From Phycomyces nitens (Eukaryota; Mucoromycota; Mucoromycetes; Mucorales; Phycomycetaceae), in contig JAHRBC010000004.1 of the NCBI GenBank assembly GCA_022702545.1, positions 5,858,001 to 5,922,000 on the forward strand: DNA of 64,000 bases. The letters are read 5' to 3'. This document shows, piece by piece, positions 50,023-62,843 of this stretch; positions within the stretch are counted from its first letter, which is position 1; each line of letters starts with the position of its first letter. The notes below the pieces were generated by a model that had not been told where the DNA came from, made no database searches, and worked only from the letters and a program-made list of their open reading frames with translations. The translations under genes were made by a program, and so were the position numbers.

Positions 50023-50733
50023 CTTTGGAGATTTTTTCCTTTTAAAAAAAAATCTATTACAAAGCTACAGACAGGAAAAGAGTTTGACGGTTAAGATTCT
50101 TATGTACAAGCTGGAAAAATCAGCTGGCTATATACACCACTTTCACTCGAAAACACGCGTCACGTATGACGCAAATTGGCATGAGTGAGGCAGGTTTGAT
50201 GAACTGGATCAAGCAATAAACGAAATAAAGAGCATTAGAACCGCAAGACCCTCAATTGATACACATATTGGACATTTTATATGCAGATCTATATATATAA
50301 AAAATCTGTTTCATGAGAATTATGGAGAAACTAAGCACAGAAAAGGGTCCGGAAAATGAATCATATTGGGTGGTGTGGTGCATTTTGGTAGACCAAAGGA
50401 GAATTTGATGTAGAAATTGGGAATATACAAGTTTACGCGTATATATATATATATATATTAAAAAAAAAGAGAGATTTCATCGTCTAGCAAGAAGAAGAAG
50501 AAGAAAAGGGAGTGCTATTGGTATCCTCTTTATATGATTACGACAGATATCACCAGCAAAACCTTGAATTCAATTGGCATATCAATAATACTAGTGATCT
50601 TGGCACTTTGGGATATTCGTTTAAAATGAAACCTGCTCAAAATAACTATCTCTCCTTCTTAAAAGTCACGTCACATCTTTTATACTTTACCACTGCCACT
50701 TGGTTTGGTGCATATTAATCTCAAGGCGCATCA
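50023..50733. promoter_or_regulatory. divergent promoter region, ELF1 / snurportin
   Basis: A 711-bp spacer between two outward-facing genes, with a TA microsatellite at about 50440-50458 and a GAA run at about 50490-50505. A short open frame (50512-50718) lies in the presumed leader of the snurportin gene and shows no family resemblance. Confidence 0.45.
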
Positions 50734-52135
50734 ATGAGTACATTTAAAGGCTTTCTATTCCATGATCCAAAAAAGACAGCCGCTCCTGAATCCCAGGATC
50801 CAATCAAGTCAGCATCATATTCTACTAATCCAGACGAATCCGCCACTGTAGAAGCCTTGTCAGAACGATTTGAACAAGTGATGCAAACCAATGGTGAATC
50901 CAACTCTCAATCAAACCGACAAGAAAGCTTTCGAAGTTTTAGAACTCCGTTGATGAACCGTACCTTGGAAGACACCCAGGAGATAAGACGCAAAAGGGCA
51001 CTAGAGCTGCAAAAAAAGGTCAGGGACGAACGCATTTCCCAAGCCAGACTCAAGGCATTGGCAGGCGTATCGGACGAAGAAGACGAAGAGGAAGACCACC
51101 AATCTTTCTCTTCAAAAAGGATGCGAGACTCGGACGACGAGATGAAAGAAAGCAAGCTGCTGTGTGTGGAAAACAAATACACGCCTAAAAAGAAAGGCAA
51201 GGGGAAAAACAAGAACAAGAAGAACTTCAAGTACAAGGCACCAGAAGAGTTCACGTAAGAATGCCAGTTTAGACTTTTTTATCAAAAAAAAAAAGAGAAG
51301 AGGCCAGGATCGATGATTGACAGCATTAATGTAGAGATCTGGTGATGTATGCCGAAACAATGGAAGAGGTTCCCGAGGATCTGAATACTCATTGGTCGAT
51401 GGTAGTCTGTCCGATTGGAAAACGGTGTGTAGTTACAGCAGCCAGAGGTAAACACAATATAGAAACGAGATTATGAGCTAAATGTTTTGTTTAGGAGAAA
51501 CCATTGTGCGTTCAAGAAGTGGTAAGTTTTGTGGATTGCATTTTTCAGTAGACTCAAATGTGTCAATCTGATGTTGGTTGTATAGGCCGTATTATGAAAC
51601 GGTTTCAATCAAACCTCCCGAATGGATCCAAGGGTTCAAGAGCTTCATCATCATCCGATTATTGTATTCTTGATTGTCTTTATGATGTTGAGGGCTGGAC
51701 ATTCTATGTCCTTGATATCCTGTGCTGGAAGGGGTACCCGATTGTAGACTGCGATACTGAATTCAGGTAAATAACAGTGATCTAGGTGTGCTTGCATGTT
51801 CTCAACGTTTATTTTTTACAAGACACTTTTGGCTTCAAACCAAGCTGGATCCTAGTGAGCTGGACAGACCTACTGCTACAAACGGGTTTCACAAGTTTAT
51901 ACCACTGCATCGACTGCCACCTACAGAATTACCAAAGTTATTGGGAGGTGTAAATGAGTACGTCAATCAGGTTCTTCAGAGAGGCTATTCTGTTGATGGG
52001 CTCTTGTTCTATCATAATGAATCGAAATACACCCCAGGATCCACTCCCCTTGTTTGCTGGGCACCTCTCGATCAGCTTGGACATCTCTTTTTGGGCCAGA
52101 AACATGTAGCAATTGATACAGAGATGGGGCAATGA
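50734..52135 (+). CDS. snurportin-1 (snRNP nuclear import adaptor)
   Basis: Five exons, 50734-51254, 51335-51447, 51495-51521, 51586-51766 and 51823-52135, give 384 residues. The N-terminal part has an importin-beta-binding-like basic segment around EIRRKRALELQKKVRDERIS, then an acidic and a Lys-rich linker. The m3G-cap-binding domain follows: MYAETMEEVPEDL, VVCPIGKRCVV, DYCILDCLYD, YVLDILCWKGYPIVDCDTEF and VDGLLFYH...YTPGSTPLVCW. It should bind trimethylguanosine-capped U snRNPs and carry them through nuclear pores with importin beta. Exon 3 is only 27 nt. The 3' end lies 195 bp from the convergent cyclophilin gene. Confidence 0.94.
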
Positions 52136-52329
52136 ATTTTGTGCCTAGGGTTAATTAAGACAGAAATAGCAAAAAGAACCAGGCGTCTTGAAGACGTTAT
52201 AACCCAACGAGTTCACCCTCGCTTAATTTCAACCTCTCCTTGAATGTACAATATGAACTTAATGGAGTGAAAGATGATTTATTTAATTTAAGTTGGAATC
52301 ATCAAGCAAACAGACTCAAAAGACCATCC

Positions 52330-53273
52330 TTAAAGCTCAACATGCTCGGCAGCCTCAACAGGGAGCTCACCACATTCAGCAATGACAATCTTCTGCTTGG
52401 GGGAGTCTCTAGCACTAATGTACAAGTCAGTACCAGTCATTTAAAGTGTTGCAAATTAGCTTACCCAGTGGGAGAGGTCTCGATCTTGGTAACAACATCC
52501 ATGCCCTCGATAACCTTGCCAAAGACGACATGTCTACCATCCAACCAGCTGGTCTTGACAGTGGTGATGAAGAACTGAGAGCCGTTGGTATTCTTGCCGG
52601 AGTTGGCCATGGAAAGGACGCCCTAATGAAGCAAATTTTAAGTTTATCAGGTTTTTGTTAACAAGAGAATGTAGACTTACAGGTCCAGTGTGTCTCAACT
52701 TGAAGTTCTCATCATCAAACTTTCCACCTAATAGAACAAATATTCGTATCAATACGATTCGGCTCGCCTGAGAAAGCATGGCGGATCAACAAGTTCTTAC
52801 CATCGTAGATAGACTTTCCACCGGTACCATCACCTCTGGTAAAATCACCACCCTGGATCATGAAGTTCTTGATAACACGATGGAAAGCAGAGCCCTTGTA
52901 GCCGAAACCCTTTTCACCAGTAGCCAAAGCTCTAAAGTTCTCAACAGTCTTGGGAACAGACTAAGAATAACCATAATAATAGTAGGTTTGTCAGCACACA
53001 ATCATTGAAAGATATATCAATGACTTACTCCACCATACAATCCAATAACGATACGACCAAGATCTTTGTCACCTTGCTTGATATCAAAGTAGACTATTTT
53101 TTTATGGTGAGTTCTCAATACATACATATATATATATAATATATAGTATATCACTAGAATCTCTACTAACCCTTGTTGGTTACAAGAGGACCCTTGGTAG
53201 CCGAGACATAAGAGACAGTAGAGAGGAAGGCAAGTAGTGCCACGAAAAGAACTGGGATGCTAAGACGTGCCAT
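52330..53273 (-). CDS. ER/secretory cyclophilin (peptidyl-prolyl isomerase B type)
   Basis: Six exons: 53273-53171, 53093-53029, 52960-52801, 52727-52681, 52622-52465 and 52408-52330. The product is 203 residues. The N-terminus [20 protein letters not shown] is a signal peptide; I chose this ATG over an upstream in-frame one (53351) because it places the signal at the start. Cyclophilin motifs are [15 protein letters not shown] (catalytic Arg84), [13 protein letters not shown] and [21 protein letters not shown]. The C-terminus EHVEL gives HVEL, a likely ER-retention signal of the HDEL type. It catalyses prolyl cis-trans isomerisation during folding of secreted proteins and should bind cyclosporin A (the WLDGRH loop is intact). 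Confidence 0.96.
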
Positions 53274-54084
53274 GATGAAGACCAGTAAAGAAGCAACTAG
53301 TTGTAAGGCCTGTTCATAAATATTACGTGACGGACATTTAAATACATTCATCCTCCGTACAAATCAATGGACTCGGCATCGTCTTCTTCCAAGTTGACAC
53401 GCACCCGAAATTGGTTGGTAAATGATCCAATAGGATAAACTCTTTAAGGAACGCTGTCCAACCACAAGCCGAGCACAATAAATACGTCTTGAAATCTCAC
53501 TGCACAGATACGTGATATCACAAATATACCCTTTTTCTATATCAGTGAATAATTGGCTTGTAGAAAGCCATGAGTTTTACTGAAAACCCCTCGGATACCG
53601 TCTTTGAACAGATTTGGTTTTTTTTTCAAGATAAAAGAAAACTAATGATTCTAATGACAAAGCTTGTACGTTAAATGTTTTTATCACCAACCAAATGTAT
53701 GCTTATAAAACAATTGGCGCAACATGATAGCCAAGAACATTTTACTTTTGGCATAAAATAGCCCAGCAAGACATTCAATAATCAGTAACTCGCGAATTCG
53801 ATCTGATACACTCTTGTGCCAGAAATATACACGTCTTGACAAAAATTGGCCTGTCAAAAAAAAAAGGGTGGCTAAGAAATCTTTCAAAATTGGGTACTCT
53901 AATAGACATGCAATTCTTACAAGCAGTACTTATCTATTGTCTCTGTAAAGACCAATTTGCCCTTGCCAGGAAACTTATATGCCCTCTTTTCTTCTCATTG
54001 ACTCTATTGGGCTAAATCCCACTTATCGGTCGTTGGTTTATTTGATTCATACCTGCCTTTTTGTTTCACTGGGATTTAAGAGTA
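53274..54084. other. spacer upstream of the cyclophilin gene
   Basis: Promoter side of the cyclophilin gene, then unassigned AT-rich sequence. A 67-codon minus frame at 53887-53684 is not recognisable. Confidence 0.5.
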
Positions 54085-54235
54085 CTGCTGGTTTTTTCTT
54101 CTTGGAATTGGCGCAGTGGTGAATAATTATTGGTGTCTTTCTCTCTGGCCCATTTGCTTTAAATCACCAATAATTATCCACTACTGTGCCAAATAATATG
54201 TGCTAGTCCGCAAATCCCAAGAAAAAAAACCCCAG
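54085..54235. mobile_element. palindromic TA-flanked MITE, ~150 bp
   Basis: The left half CTGCTGGTTTTTTCTT... and right half ...AAGAAAAAAAACCCCAG are inverted copies. The inner parts also match: GTGAATAATTATTGGTG against CACCAATAATTATCCAC. TA flanks both ends. The whole could fold into one long hairpin. No coding capacity. Confidence 0.7.
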
Positions 54236-54449
54236 TATAATTGTTCCTAACCTTTTTACGTACCCTATCTGGATAAAGCGCTATGGGTCCTGGTACCCAA
54301 ATAATAAAATATAATACTTGAAAATCAAGCCGAGTTGTGTGATTTACAAAGGGTGTTTAGAATTTTAATGCAATTGAGTAGGGAAGATTTGCAACACATG
54401 GCTTATGACTGGGGTAGGAAAGATTGGCATATTTTAATAATATAGACAA

Positions 54450-57400
54450 TTACAATGTCGTTTTAGGTGATTTTGGTGATTTTGGTGAGGATGTGTCCTC
54501 ATCAGCTTTGCGTTTAGCACCAGCTGCACATTCTTCATCGTCAATTTGTGCTTCAGTAACAGGTTCAACAGTTACGACTGGTGTTTCCTCCTTAGATTCT
54601 CCTTCGATTTCTGGAGTCTCTACATTGACATTGGACTGTACTTTGTTTTCAGTTTCAGTGGTCTCAACAACCAGGGATTCTGTTACTCTAATGGTTTCTT
54701 GGTGGATTTCTGCATGAACTGTCTCACTAATGTCCTCTCCTTGAACTTCACCCATAGTTTCGTCTTGGTGTAAATCTTCTACGGTGGATACAAAGGTACT
54801 TTCTACCACTGGAGATGAGACAGCCTGGGCAGGCTCACTCAATACCTCAACATTAGCTGATGATTCGGGTTCCACTTCAGCAGCTGTAGTTTGTGCTGGT
54901 GCTGACTGAGCTACAGGTGCAGATACAGCTGGAGCTACAGGAGAAGTCACAGGAGAAGCTACAGGTGCAGGAGAAGCCACGTTTTCTGGAGAAACTGTGG
55001 TAGGAGAAGGTGCAGGTGCAGGAGCAGGTGCAGGAGCAGGAGCTGGAGCAGGAGCTGGAGCAGGGGATGATGGTGAAGCAACTGGCTGACTAGCCACAGG
55101 AGCTGGAGTAGGTGTGGGTGTAGAATTTGGTGAGGGTATTGTAGGTGGTGCTACATTTGGAGGTTTGGGTGTTTCTGCAGTTGTAGGTTTGGGTGTTTCC
55201 ACAGCTACAGGTTTGGGTAATTCTGCAGTAACCGGTTTAGGTGTTGCCACTGCTGCAGGCTTGGGTGCAACCGCCACTACAGGCTTGGGTGTTTCTACAG
55301 CTGCAGGCTTGGGTGCAACTGCCACTGCAGCTTTGGGTGCTGGTACAGGTGGAGATACACGGGCAGGTGTTGGTGCCGAGGGTTTAGTAGCACTTGTGGT
55401 AGCAGGTGTAGGTGCTTCTCGAGAAAACCGTGAAGTTAGTTCGGCAAACTTGGCCTCAAGCTTGTTATTTTTATTTGCCATCATAGACTGCATTGCCTTG
55501 AGTCTCTTGTTCTCCAATTCGGCATCTGTCAACTGCTTTTCTTTTTGTGCAAGTGTAGCCTTTAGACTTTCTTGTTCTGCTAGGTTCTCTGAGCTCTCTC
55601 CTCCAGATGTTCCCTTGGACTTTTGCTTCTTCTCTTCGGTAAGTTGTTTAATAAGTGTCTCATTCTCGGTAATCTTTGCCTTTAGACTGTTCACATCCTC
55701 ATCATGTGTTCCTGTAGTTGCCTTTAGCTGTTTTATCTCTTCCAAAGCCTTGTTCTAAAATATATACAATAATATTAATACCTGGTTTGATAATAAGTCA
55801 ATTGCCAATATATATTACCTTTTCGGCTACGAACACGCGAGCTCTTGAAAGCAAGGACTTGTACCTTTTCTGCAAATAGAAAATATGTGAGCTTAAAGAG
55901 AGAGAGAAAGACTTGTATTAATATGACTAACATCGAGAGTTTCAAATTCGTTCATTCGAGTCTTTAATGCCTCTTCTGCTCTCTTCTTCTCTTCCTCTGC
56001 GGTCTTGAGAGCCTCTTCTGCAGCTGTAACCTTAGCAGTCAAAGCCTTGTTTTGTTGCTCCAACTCCTATTTAACGGTAGCACACAAATCAATCATACGT
56101 CTTACACCGTTTCAAATACAAAAAAGAAAAAGAAAAACTTACTGGACTCTGAGAACTCTCGGTTGCCTTTTCCAACTTGGCCTTGAGGTCGTTATTAGCG
56201 GCTTCTATGTTTTTGGCCTATTATTATAGCCATTAGAAAATAATATAAAATGCCAATAACAAATTGACAGTTGTTAATATAACAATACTTGCAATTCCAA
56301 TAGTTCTCTTAAGTCTTTCAAACAAGGCATTTCTTTCGGTCTCAAGGGCGGTGAACTTTGTTGTAACCTCATTCTTCTCGGCTTCAAGAGTAACAATGGA
56401 AGCCTTTGAATCTTCAAGATCCTTTTGGAGTTTCTTGAGTTCTTCAGGGTCAATAACCTAGAATTCCAGTAATTGTTTTTTTAAGAATAAATAGTTGTAT
56501 GTTTTAGTTGCTTTATCACTTACGTTATGGCGAGACATGAGCTCAGTAGAACGAGCAATAAGTTCAGTCTGCATCTTTTCCAACTTTGCAATAGACTCTT
56601 CTGATTGTGCCAACTCAGCCTCAAGCGTCTTGATCTTAACTGTTTAGAAGAATATTAAACATGGAATGTTAGCCAACCACTTGGGCCTAGAATTATAATT
56701 TAGTATTTACGTGTCATGGGCTCGATTTCCTTGTTCTTTGTCTCGAGCTCCTTCTCAAGAGCTTCAACACGACTGGTTGCTTTTGTGAGTTCATTTCGAA
56801 GACTGTCATTGCTGTCTTTATAAACTGCAACCAGGTTCTTTGCTTCAGTTGAAACACGCTCTTCTTGTCCCAATGCAGCCTCCTTTTCTTCTCGAAGAGT
56901 ATCCAAAGATTTGCGTGCATAGCTGAGCTGTCTTTGGGTATATTCAAGATTGCTCTCCAGCTTGAGACGAGCCTTCTGGCTTTCACTCAGGCGAGTTTCA
57001 AGAGCCTCCTTACTCTGGCGCAACATTGCGTTTACTTCAAACACGCCCTGAATAGCCTGATCAGCAGATTCTGGCACGTCTGTTGAAGAAGATTGATCAC
57101 TCTTGGAGATCTGGGTCATAAGACGCTCGATCTGGCTTGTCAAGCTTTCACACTCTTTCTGAAGTTCACGAAGACTAGAAACAACCAATTGATTCAGTAT
57201 TGTTTTTTTTCTAACAAGAACTATCTTACCTGTTCTCATTGGAGCTCACTACAGAGTCAGTATACTCTTTTTGTCTCTTGAGATTGCTCTCGGTAGTCTT
57301 GACTTTTTCTTCTGCTTCTGCCAACTTGAGGTTAGCAGCCTCTGTGGCTTCTTTGAGTGAAACGATCTCGTCCTTGAGCTTTCCGGTCGCATTCTCTGCC

Positions 57401-60400
57401 TCAACGAGACGTTCATGTTCTTCCTTTAAGTCTTTGGCTGTTTCTTCTCTAGACAACTTGTAGCGCTCAACATCCTTTTGCAAGCTTTCAAGTTCGATGG
57501 TCTTTGCTTGCTGAAGTCCCAAAAGTTCGTCTCTCTCGGTAATCAAGGCAAGTTTCTCGACTGTCCATTTTTGTTCACAGGCACCCTTGTCTTCTCTTGC
57601 TTCCTTTAATTGGACAAGTGCAGTCTCGAGCTCTTTTTGAAGTGCCTTGACTTGAGTGTCATATGAATTAAGCTCGGCAGTCTTTTGATCAAGAGATGTC
57701 TGTATCTCCTTGACAAATGAATCGTATTTCTCATTAAGCTCGGATGTCTCGCGTCTTTCCTTTGCCAAACGGCTGTGGTAATCAGCGATTGTTGACTCGA
57801 GCACCTTGATCTTGTTTTCGGCCTCAGTAAGTTGAATGCGATATTTGTTGGCATCCTCAGCTGCTGGCTCATCAGACGAAGAGATATCTGTTTCTGGAAC
57901 GGTGATGTTCACAGCTGCCATGGCAGTTGCATCGGCAAGCTTCATCTCAAGCACAGCCTTTTCATGCTTTACGACATCAAGATTCTTACGTGCCTCATCA
58001 TAAGAATTAGTAAGTTGCTGGAGTTCACCACGAGCCAACATGCACTTGTCTTGCCATTCACGATGGTCAATCGATTGGAGTTCTTCAATACTCTTTTCTG
58101 CTTTTGCAAGCTTGTCACTCAGGTTCTCGAATTCTCTACTCTTCTTTTCGAATCTATCCTTCCAGTAGTCAGCGTGTCCTCCTGCTCCTTCTGTAGATGC
58201 AGTGTGCTGGAGGGTAATGTTTGCCAAGGCAGTTGAAAGCTTTTCGTATTGATTTGTGAGCATGGTGATATGCTCTGAAAGTTTTTCAGAATGTTTGGCG
58301 TTTATATCGTTCTTTGAGCACAACTCAATGTTCTGTTCGCGAAGAGAGTCGCAAGTTCGCTTGTAGAGATTGACATCGGCCTTTGCTGTCTGCAAAAGAT
58401 CTTCATGCTTTGACAAGGCGTCTTGCAACTCATTGGTCTTTTCTCTGAGCTCACATATGACTGTCTGGCGCTCTTGACAGGTATACTTTAGGTTGGTACA
58501 TTCGCCCTCCAAGTGGTTGATGGTTGCCTTTGCTTGAGATAATTCGCGCTGGGCTGACAGGGCGGTTTTTCTAGACTCATCCAACATTAACTTTATCTTT
58601 TGGACATCGTGCTTGAGTTCGTCATTAAAGACCTCATTTTGGTCGCGTTCTTGAATCCACTGCTGGTGCTTTTCGGCATTCTCCTGCAATTGGGCATTGA
58701 TATCAGGAGAAACCCGGTTCTTGTATTCCTCAACCATCTTTTGGAAATAATCGCGTTCGTTGGTAGTCAGAGACAATCTATAACCCAGGTTTAGCAAGGT
58801 GTTTGCGTTGTAGAAATTAAGAAGAAGAAAAACTTACTGTGCTTTGCAGCTCTTTGTGGTTTCCTCTAATTCTGAAATCATGGATTTTGCTTCTTGCAAG
58901 GCAATGGTGTAGAAACTTTCGTTCTTTGTACTCTTGGCAGACAGGTTGTCAAGCTCACTGATCTTTTGCTGGAGTTCAGAAGAAAGTCTTCTGCACTCAG
59001 TAGTAAGATTCCTGTTGGATTCGACAAGCTCATCAACATCTTTGAATACAAGAAGATCATGATCCAATACAGGTGTTCCACAGGTGCTGATGATGTCTGT
59101 GGCAATTGCGTCCAATGCGGCCGGAAGAGGATCCCCACGAAGCTGGACTGTGTGCAAAAGGAATCGTAATTGGTAGGTACAGTCTGTCAAGGAATCTCTG
59201 AGACTCTCATTTTCGGTCTCGATTTCATTAATGTATGACTCGAGTTTGCGAATCTATAGAGATGTTAGAATATGCTTTCCAGGATCGATTCTTAAAAAGG
59301 GTACCTCGGTGTTATTCTTGTCGAGTTTGACCTTGTACTCCTTGTTGAGCTTCTCTGATCCGGCCGATTCAGTACGGAGACGGTCAATTTCAACCCGTGC
59401 ACGGCTCTTCCACTGTTCGATATCTATAACATCTCGCACAAGACGCTCATTATCACGGCGCATGGCTTCTAATTCTGCAGTTGCTTTGATGTAGTCGTTT
59501 CGTAAAGAGAAAAAGTCGCCATAGATCTCTGTCCACTGTTTTCCGGTGCCTTCGTACCGTTTAATCATTGTCAACATGTTTGTGACTCTTTGATTGACCT
59601 GGTCGTTGTTCTGTGCTTCCTGGCTTTCCTCCATAAACTTGACAAACTTCTCACGGCAGATGGCGAGTTGTTCTTCGGCGTTTGACAGTTGTTCTTTGAG
59701 ATCTGATTGTGCCTTGTTTGACTCTGACCGAGTCTTTTCCAATTGGGTTTCTGTATCTGCCAATTTTGCCTTTAAGTTGTCCTGATAGGTGTCTCTAATT
59801 GACAACTGTCGTTCGTATTCTGACACAAGGTCGCGGTTTTCTTTCTTTGAAGCCATGAGATCCAGTTCCAATGATTCAGATCTCTCGTTTGAGGATTCAT
59901 AATTGCGTCTGGCTTCATCAAAAGATGCCTTGAGGTTCTTGTTCTCAGTACGAAGAGTATCGATTGTGTTTTGCATTGTTGTGTTTTCTCTTGTCAGACC
60001 AGAGAGTTTCCGAGTAAGACGATCGGTTTCTAGATCCTAAAAAAACAAGAGATCAATTGCTGCCAGAATTATAACCAACCGACTTACTGTCTTGTCTCTA
60101 TACTCTTTGAATTGGCTTTGGACAATATTCAATTCATGTTCGAGAAGATTGTCTTTTTGAGTCAAGGATTCCAACCGTGACTGTAGTGACTCGACAGTCA
60201 ACTTTGAGAGTTGTCAGTGATAAATGGATGAGATTCGATGGAATGGAAGGAATTTAGGACTCTTACTTTTAATGTTGCCGCAGCACTGGCCGACTCCTCC
60301 TTTTCTGCAGAGACTTTGTACTTTTGGACCCGTTCGTCGTGAAGGGCATCCTTTGTGAGCTTAAGTTGATCTAAAGAACGAGTAAAAATCATGACTCAAG

Positions 60401-60917
60401 GGTGCAGGATTTGTATACTTTTGGTTTCCAGCAGTTCGTTATTTGTGCTGCTGATCAGCTCGGCATTCTTTCGTTCTTTGTTGGATGCCTCTGCTCGTGT
60501 GCTAGCAATTTCTCGCTTGAGAGCCTCCAGTTCTTGGCGAATGGCATCACTTTCTTGGAATTGGGCGTGGGCACTGGTCAGTTGATCAGCTAAATGAAAT
60601 AAGAGAGATTTGTGAGAGGCTATAAAGAAAGAGTACGAATGACGCGTGTTTACCGAGTGAAGCCGATTGCTTTTCTGAATCTTGATGTAATTTTAAAAGC
60701 TCTGCATATTTTTGTTGTAGTCTTTCAAAGTTGAGATCTAGCAAGGTTTAATAAATATTTATACAAATGTAGATTATTATGTTTATAGAATATATATATA
60801 TATGTCGTTATTGGTATTATTATTATTATTATTATTGCTATCAATGGTATCATGCTGATTTATATTTGATTAAATACCTGCAATTAGATCCTTTGCTTCA
60901 TTTGGCGAGGATGCCAT
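54450..60917 (-). CDS. nuclear-basket coiled-coil protein TPR/Mlp1
   Basis: Fifteen exons, in transcript order: 60917-60878, 60737-60654, 60589-60419, 60370-60267, 60201-60088, 60036-59305, 59253-58838, 58777-57230, 57174-56711, 56639-56524, 56457-56293, 56217-56143, 56066-55932, 55869-55819 and 55754-54450. The product is 1839 residues, the size of yeast Mlp1/2. Almost the first 1500 residues are Glu/Lys/Leu heptad coiled coil. The Mlp-type block RYKSLLSRARVFV lies near residue 1395. The tail has Pro-Lys-Pro repeats (units like VETPKP and VAPKPAA), Pro/Ala runs, then an acidic part ending in an SPKSPKSPK basic tip that may act as an NLS. It should form filaments of the nuclear-pore basket and act in mRNA export quality control. 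The exon 11/12 junction is ambiguous (a GC donor at 56292, or GT at 56288 with a later acceptor). Confidence 0.88.
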
Positions 60918-62323
60918 GATTAGAAGAGGAGGTGTAAAAGAGAGTGGACAGATTGACCAAATTAATTAGATGAGGGCTATGTGCACCCTATTGAATAGTA
61001 ATCACCGACGTCACATAAAATATGATATATTCATGTTAATTTATAAATTGGAATAAATCAAGAGGAATATTTAGTGATTAATTATTTGATCAAACTACTT
61101 GAATCTTGGACAGTAAAGATAATAAAGACAAAAGAGTATTAAGTGTATAGATATATTTATGTACATATTTTATATTTATTGATAAAACTATATAGTGCTT
61201 TGCGGCTATTGAAAAAGTATAACCAAATAGTGAAATATGACAGCAAGTAGTGCAAAGTATGGGCTAAATTGGAATAAGGAGAAAATGAAAAAAAAATAGA
61301 GAGCTAGACTTGACTACAGTATACATACCTGACTTGCAATCTTCCGAGACAACACTCGGTACCTTTAATACGCCAGAGAAAATAATAGAGTCCAATCAAG
61401 GCCCATATTCAAATGTGTCTCATCAGACAACGTTCGTTGTAGTGGAAACCAAAACAACCTGCAGTTCCGAAAATTGGGAGAGAATAGAAAAAGTTTCATA
61501 GAAAAGGTTTTGAGCACTCGAAAAATCCTAAAACACGTAGATCTCAGGAAAGCATGGCAGCCCATATTGACTGCTTAACAGAGCATAAGAAGAGGAAAAG
61601 CCAAGATAGTCATTCAATAGACACACTTGGCTATAATGATGCTGATTAATTAAAACTCCTCTGAATAAAGAGTCAATACTACATTCTTTTCTTTTATATT
61701 TTACGATGCTTTTCTCATTGAAATCAGATTATGTCTCGACAGAACAACTACAGAGCACTTAAAAATATATATAAAAAAGCTTTTAAATGATGAAAAAAAA
61801 AAAAGGATTTTTATCTGTGGAACTCTTGTGAATGAATCGTCAATAGCTATTTATGAAAAGACTGACATACCTATACAAACAATATACAGTGCAATCAAGA
61901 GATAGAGCTGCTGGACGCACATTCTTTTAAGAAACGGAAAAGAACTATCAAGTTTATAAATGAGCGAAATCAATACAAGTTGGCTAATGAAACAAAGAAG
62001 AATCATACAACACTTGGAGATCTTGTAGTCATTGCATCTGACATGTGGGTCATTCAATCTCCAAATCTACAATTCGGACAACTACTTGTAGAATTACCAT
62101 GACTTTCTTTTCATGTTGTATAATAGTCATCGTTATTAAAAGTAGAAGGGAAAATGGAGATTAGCAATTGGTAATTACTCTAATGAAGCCAATCAGAGTT
62201 GAAATCGTGTCATTGATGAGTCAAGATTCGTGATTTTTCCCAAGTCAAAAACATGATTTACAGAATACGATGATTATTCTCACTTATATGGTAATTAGTA
62301 TAACCTTAATATTATTATAAAAG
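60918..62323. other. upstream region of TPR/Mlp and unassigned sequence
   Basis: No supported gene. An AT-rich leader precedes the TPR gene, then come short unrecognised frames (61310-61501 +, 61565-61365 -). TATATA runs and poly-A tracts are common. Confidence 0.5.
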
Positions 62324-62715
62324 GTGGGATATTTCATCTGGAAAAATACTAAAGGTTAGGACGGAATTACGATGAAATAATTGACATCTCTGCTAATTTA
62401 GCGGCAAGATCATATAAATCAAGGTGTACTATTACTATTTGTTCTTGATCAACTGGATATTAAGAACCAATCTTATTTTGAAATATTTAAAAAAGGGGTA
62501 AAATAGATAAAAACAAAAGTGAGATATTTCATCTGACAAAATATTAATGATTAGGACAGAATTACGATGAAATAAATGATGTCTCTGCTATTTTGGCAGT
62601 AATATCAAATAAATCATAGTGTACTATTACTATTCATTCTTGATCAGTTGGATGGTACGACTAATGACATACTGAAACAGATCGAAAAAGGGGTAATAAA
62701 GAATCAATAAAAAAT
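62324..62715 (+). repeat. tandem duplication of a ~195-bp block upstream of LINE ORF1
   Basis: Copy 1 (62324-62518) and copy 2 (62519-about 62715) share GATATTTCATCTG, AATTACGATGAAATAA, TCTCTGCTA, GTGTACTATTACTATT and AAAAAGGGGTAA in the same order and spacing, with moderate divergence between them. The position directly before the LINE frame suggests 5'-UTR promoter monomers of the element. Confidence 0.8.
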
Positions 62716-62843
62716 AAAACTTGCTCATATTTTCTCTTCATTTATTAACATATATAGGAATAATCGCACCGGTTTCACAGCTAAAGAATTGTTTTGTGCG
62801 GATAAATATTCTACCGACACACATCCCCATAATAAGAACTAGT

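Noticed and set aside
55114..55758. 214-residue plus-strand open frame rich in Gly/Val/Ala/Leu
   Set aside because: It is the mirror of the Pro/Ala/Lys-repeat tail and adjacent coiled coil of the TPR/Mlp gene; composition is explained by the antisense of those codons.
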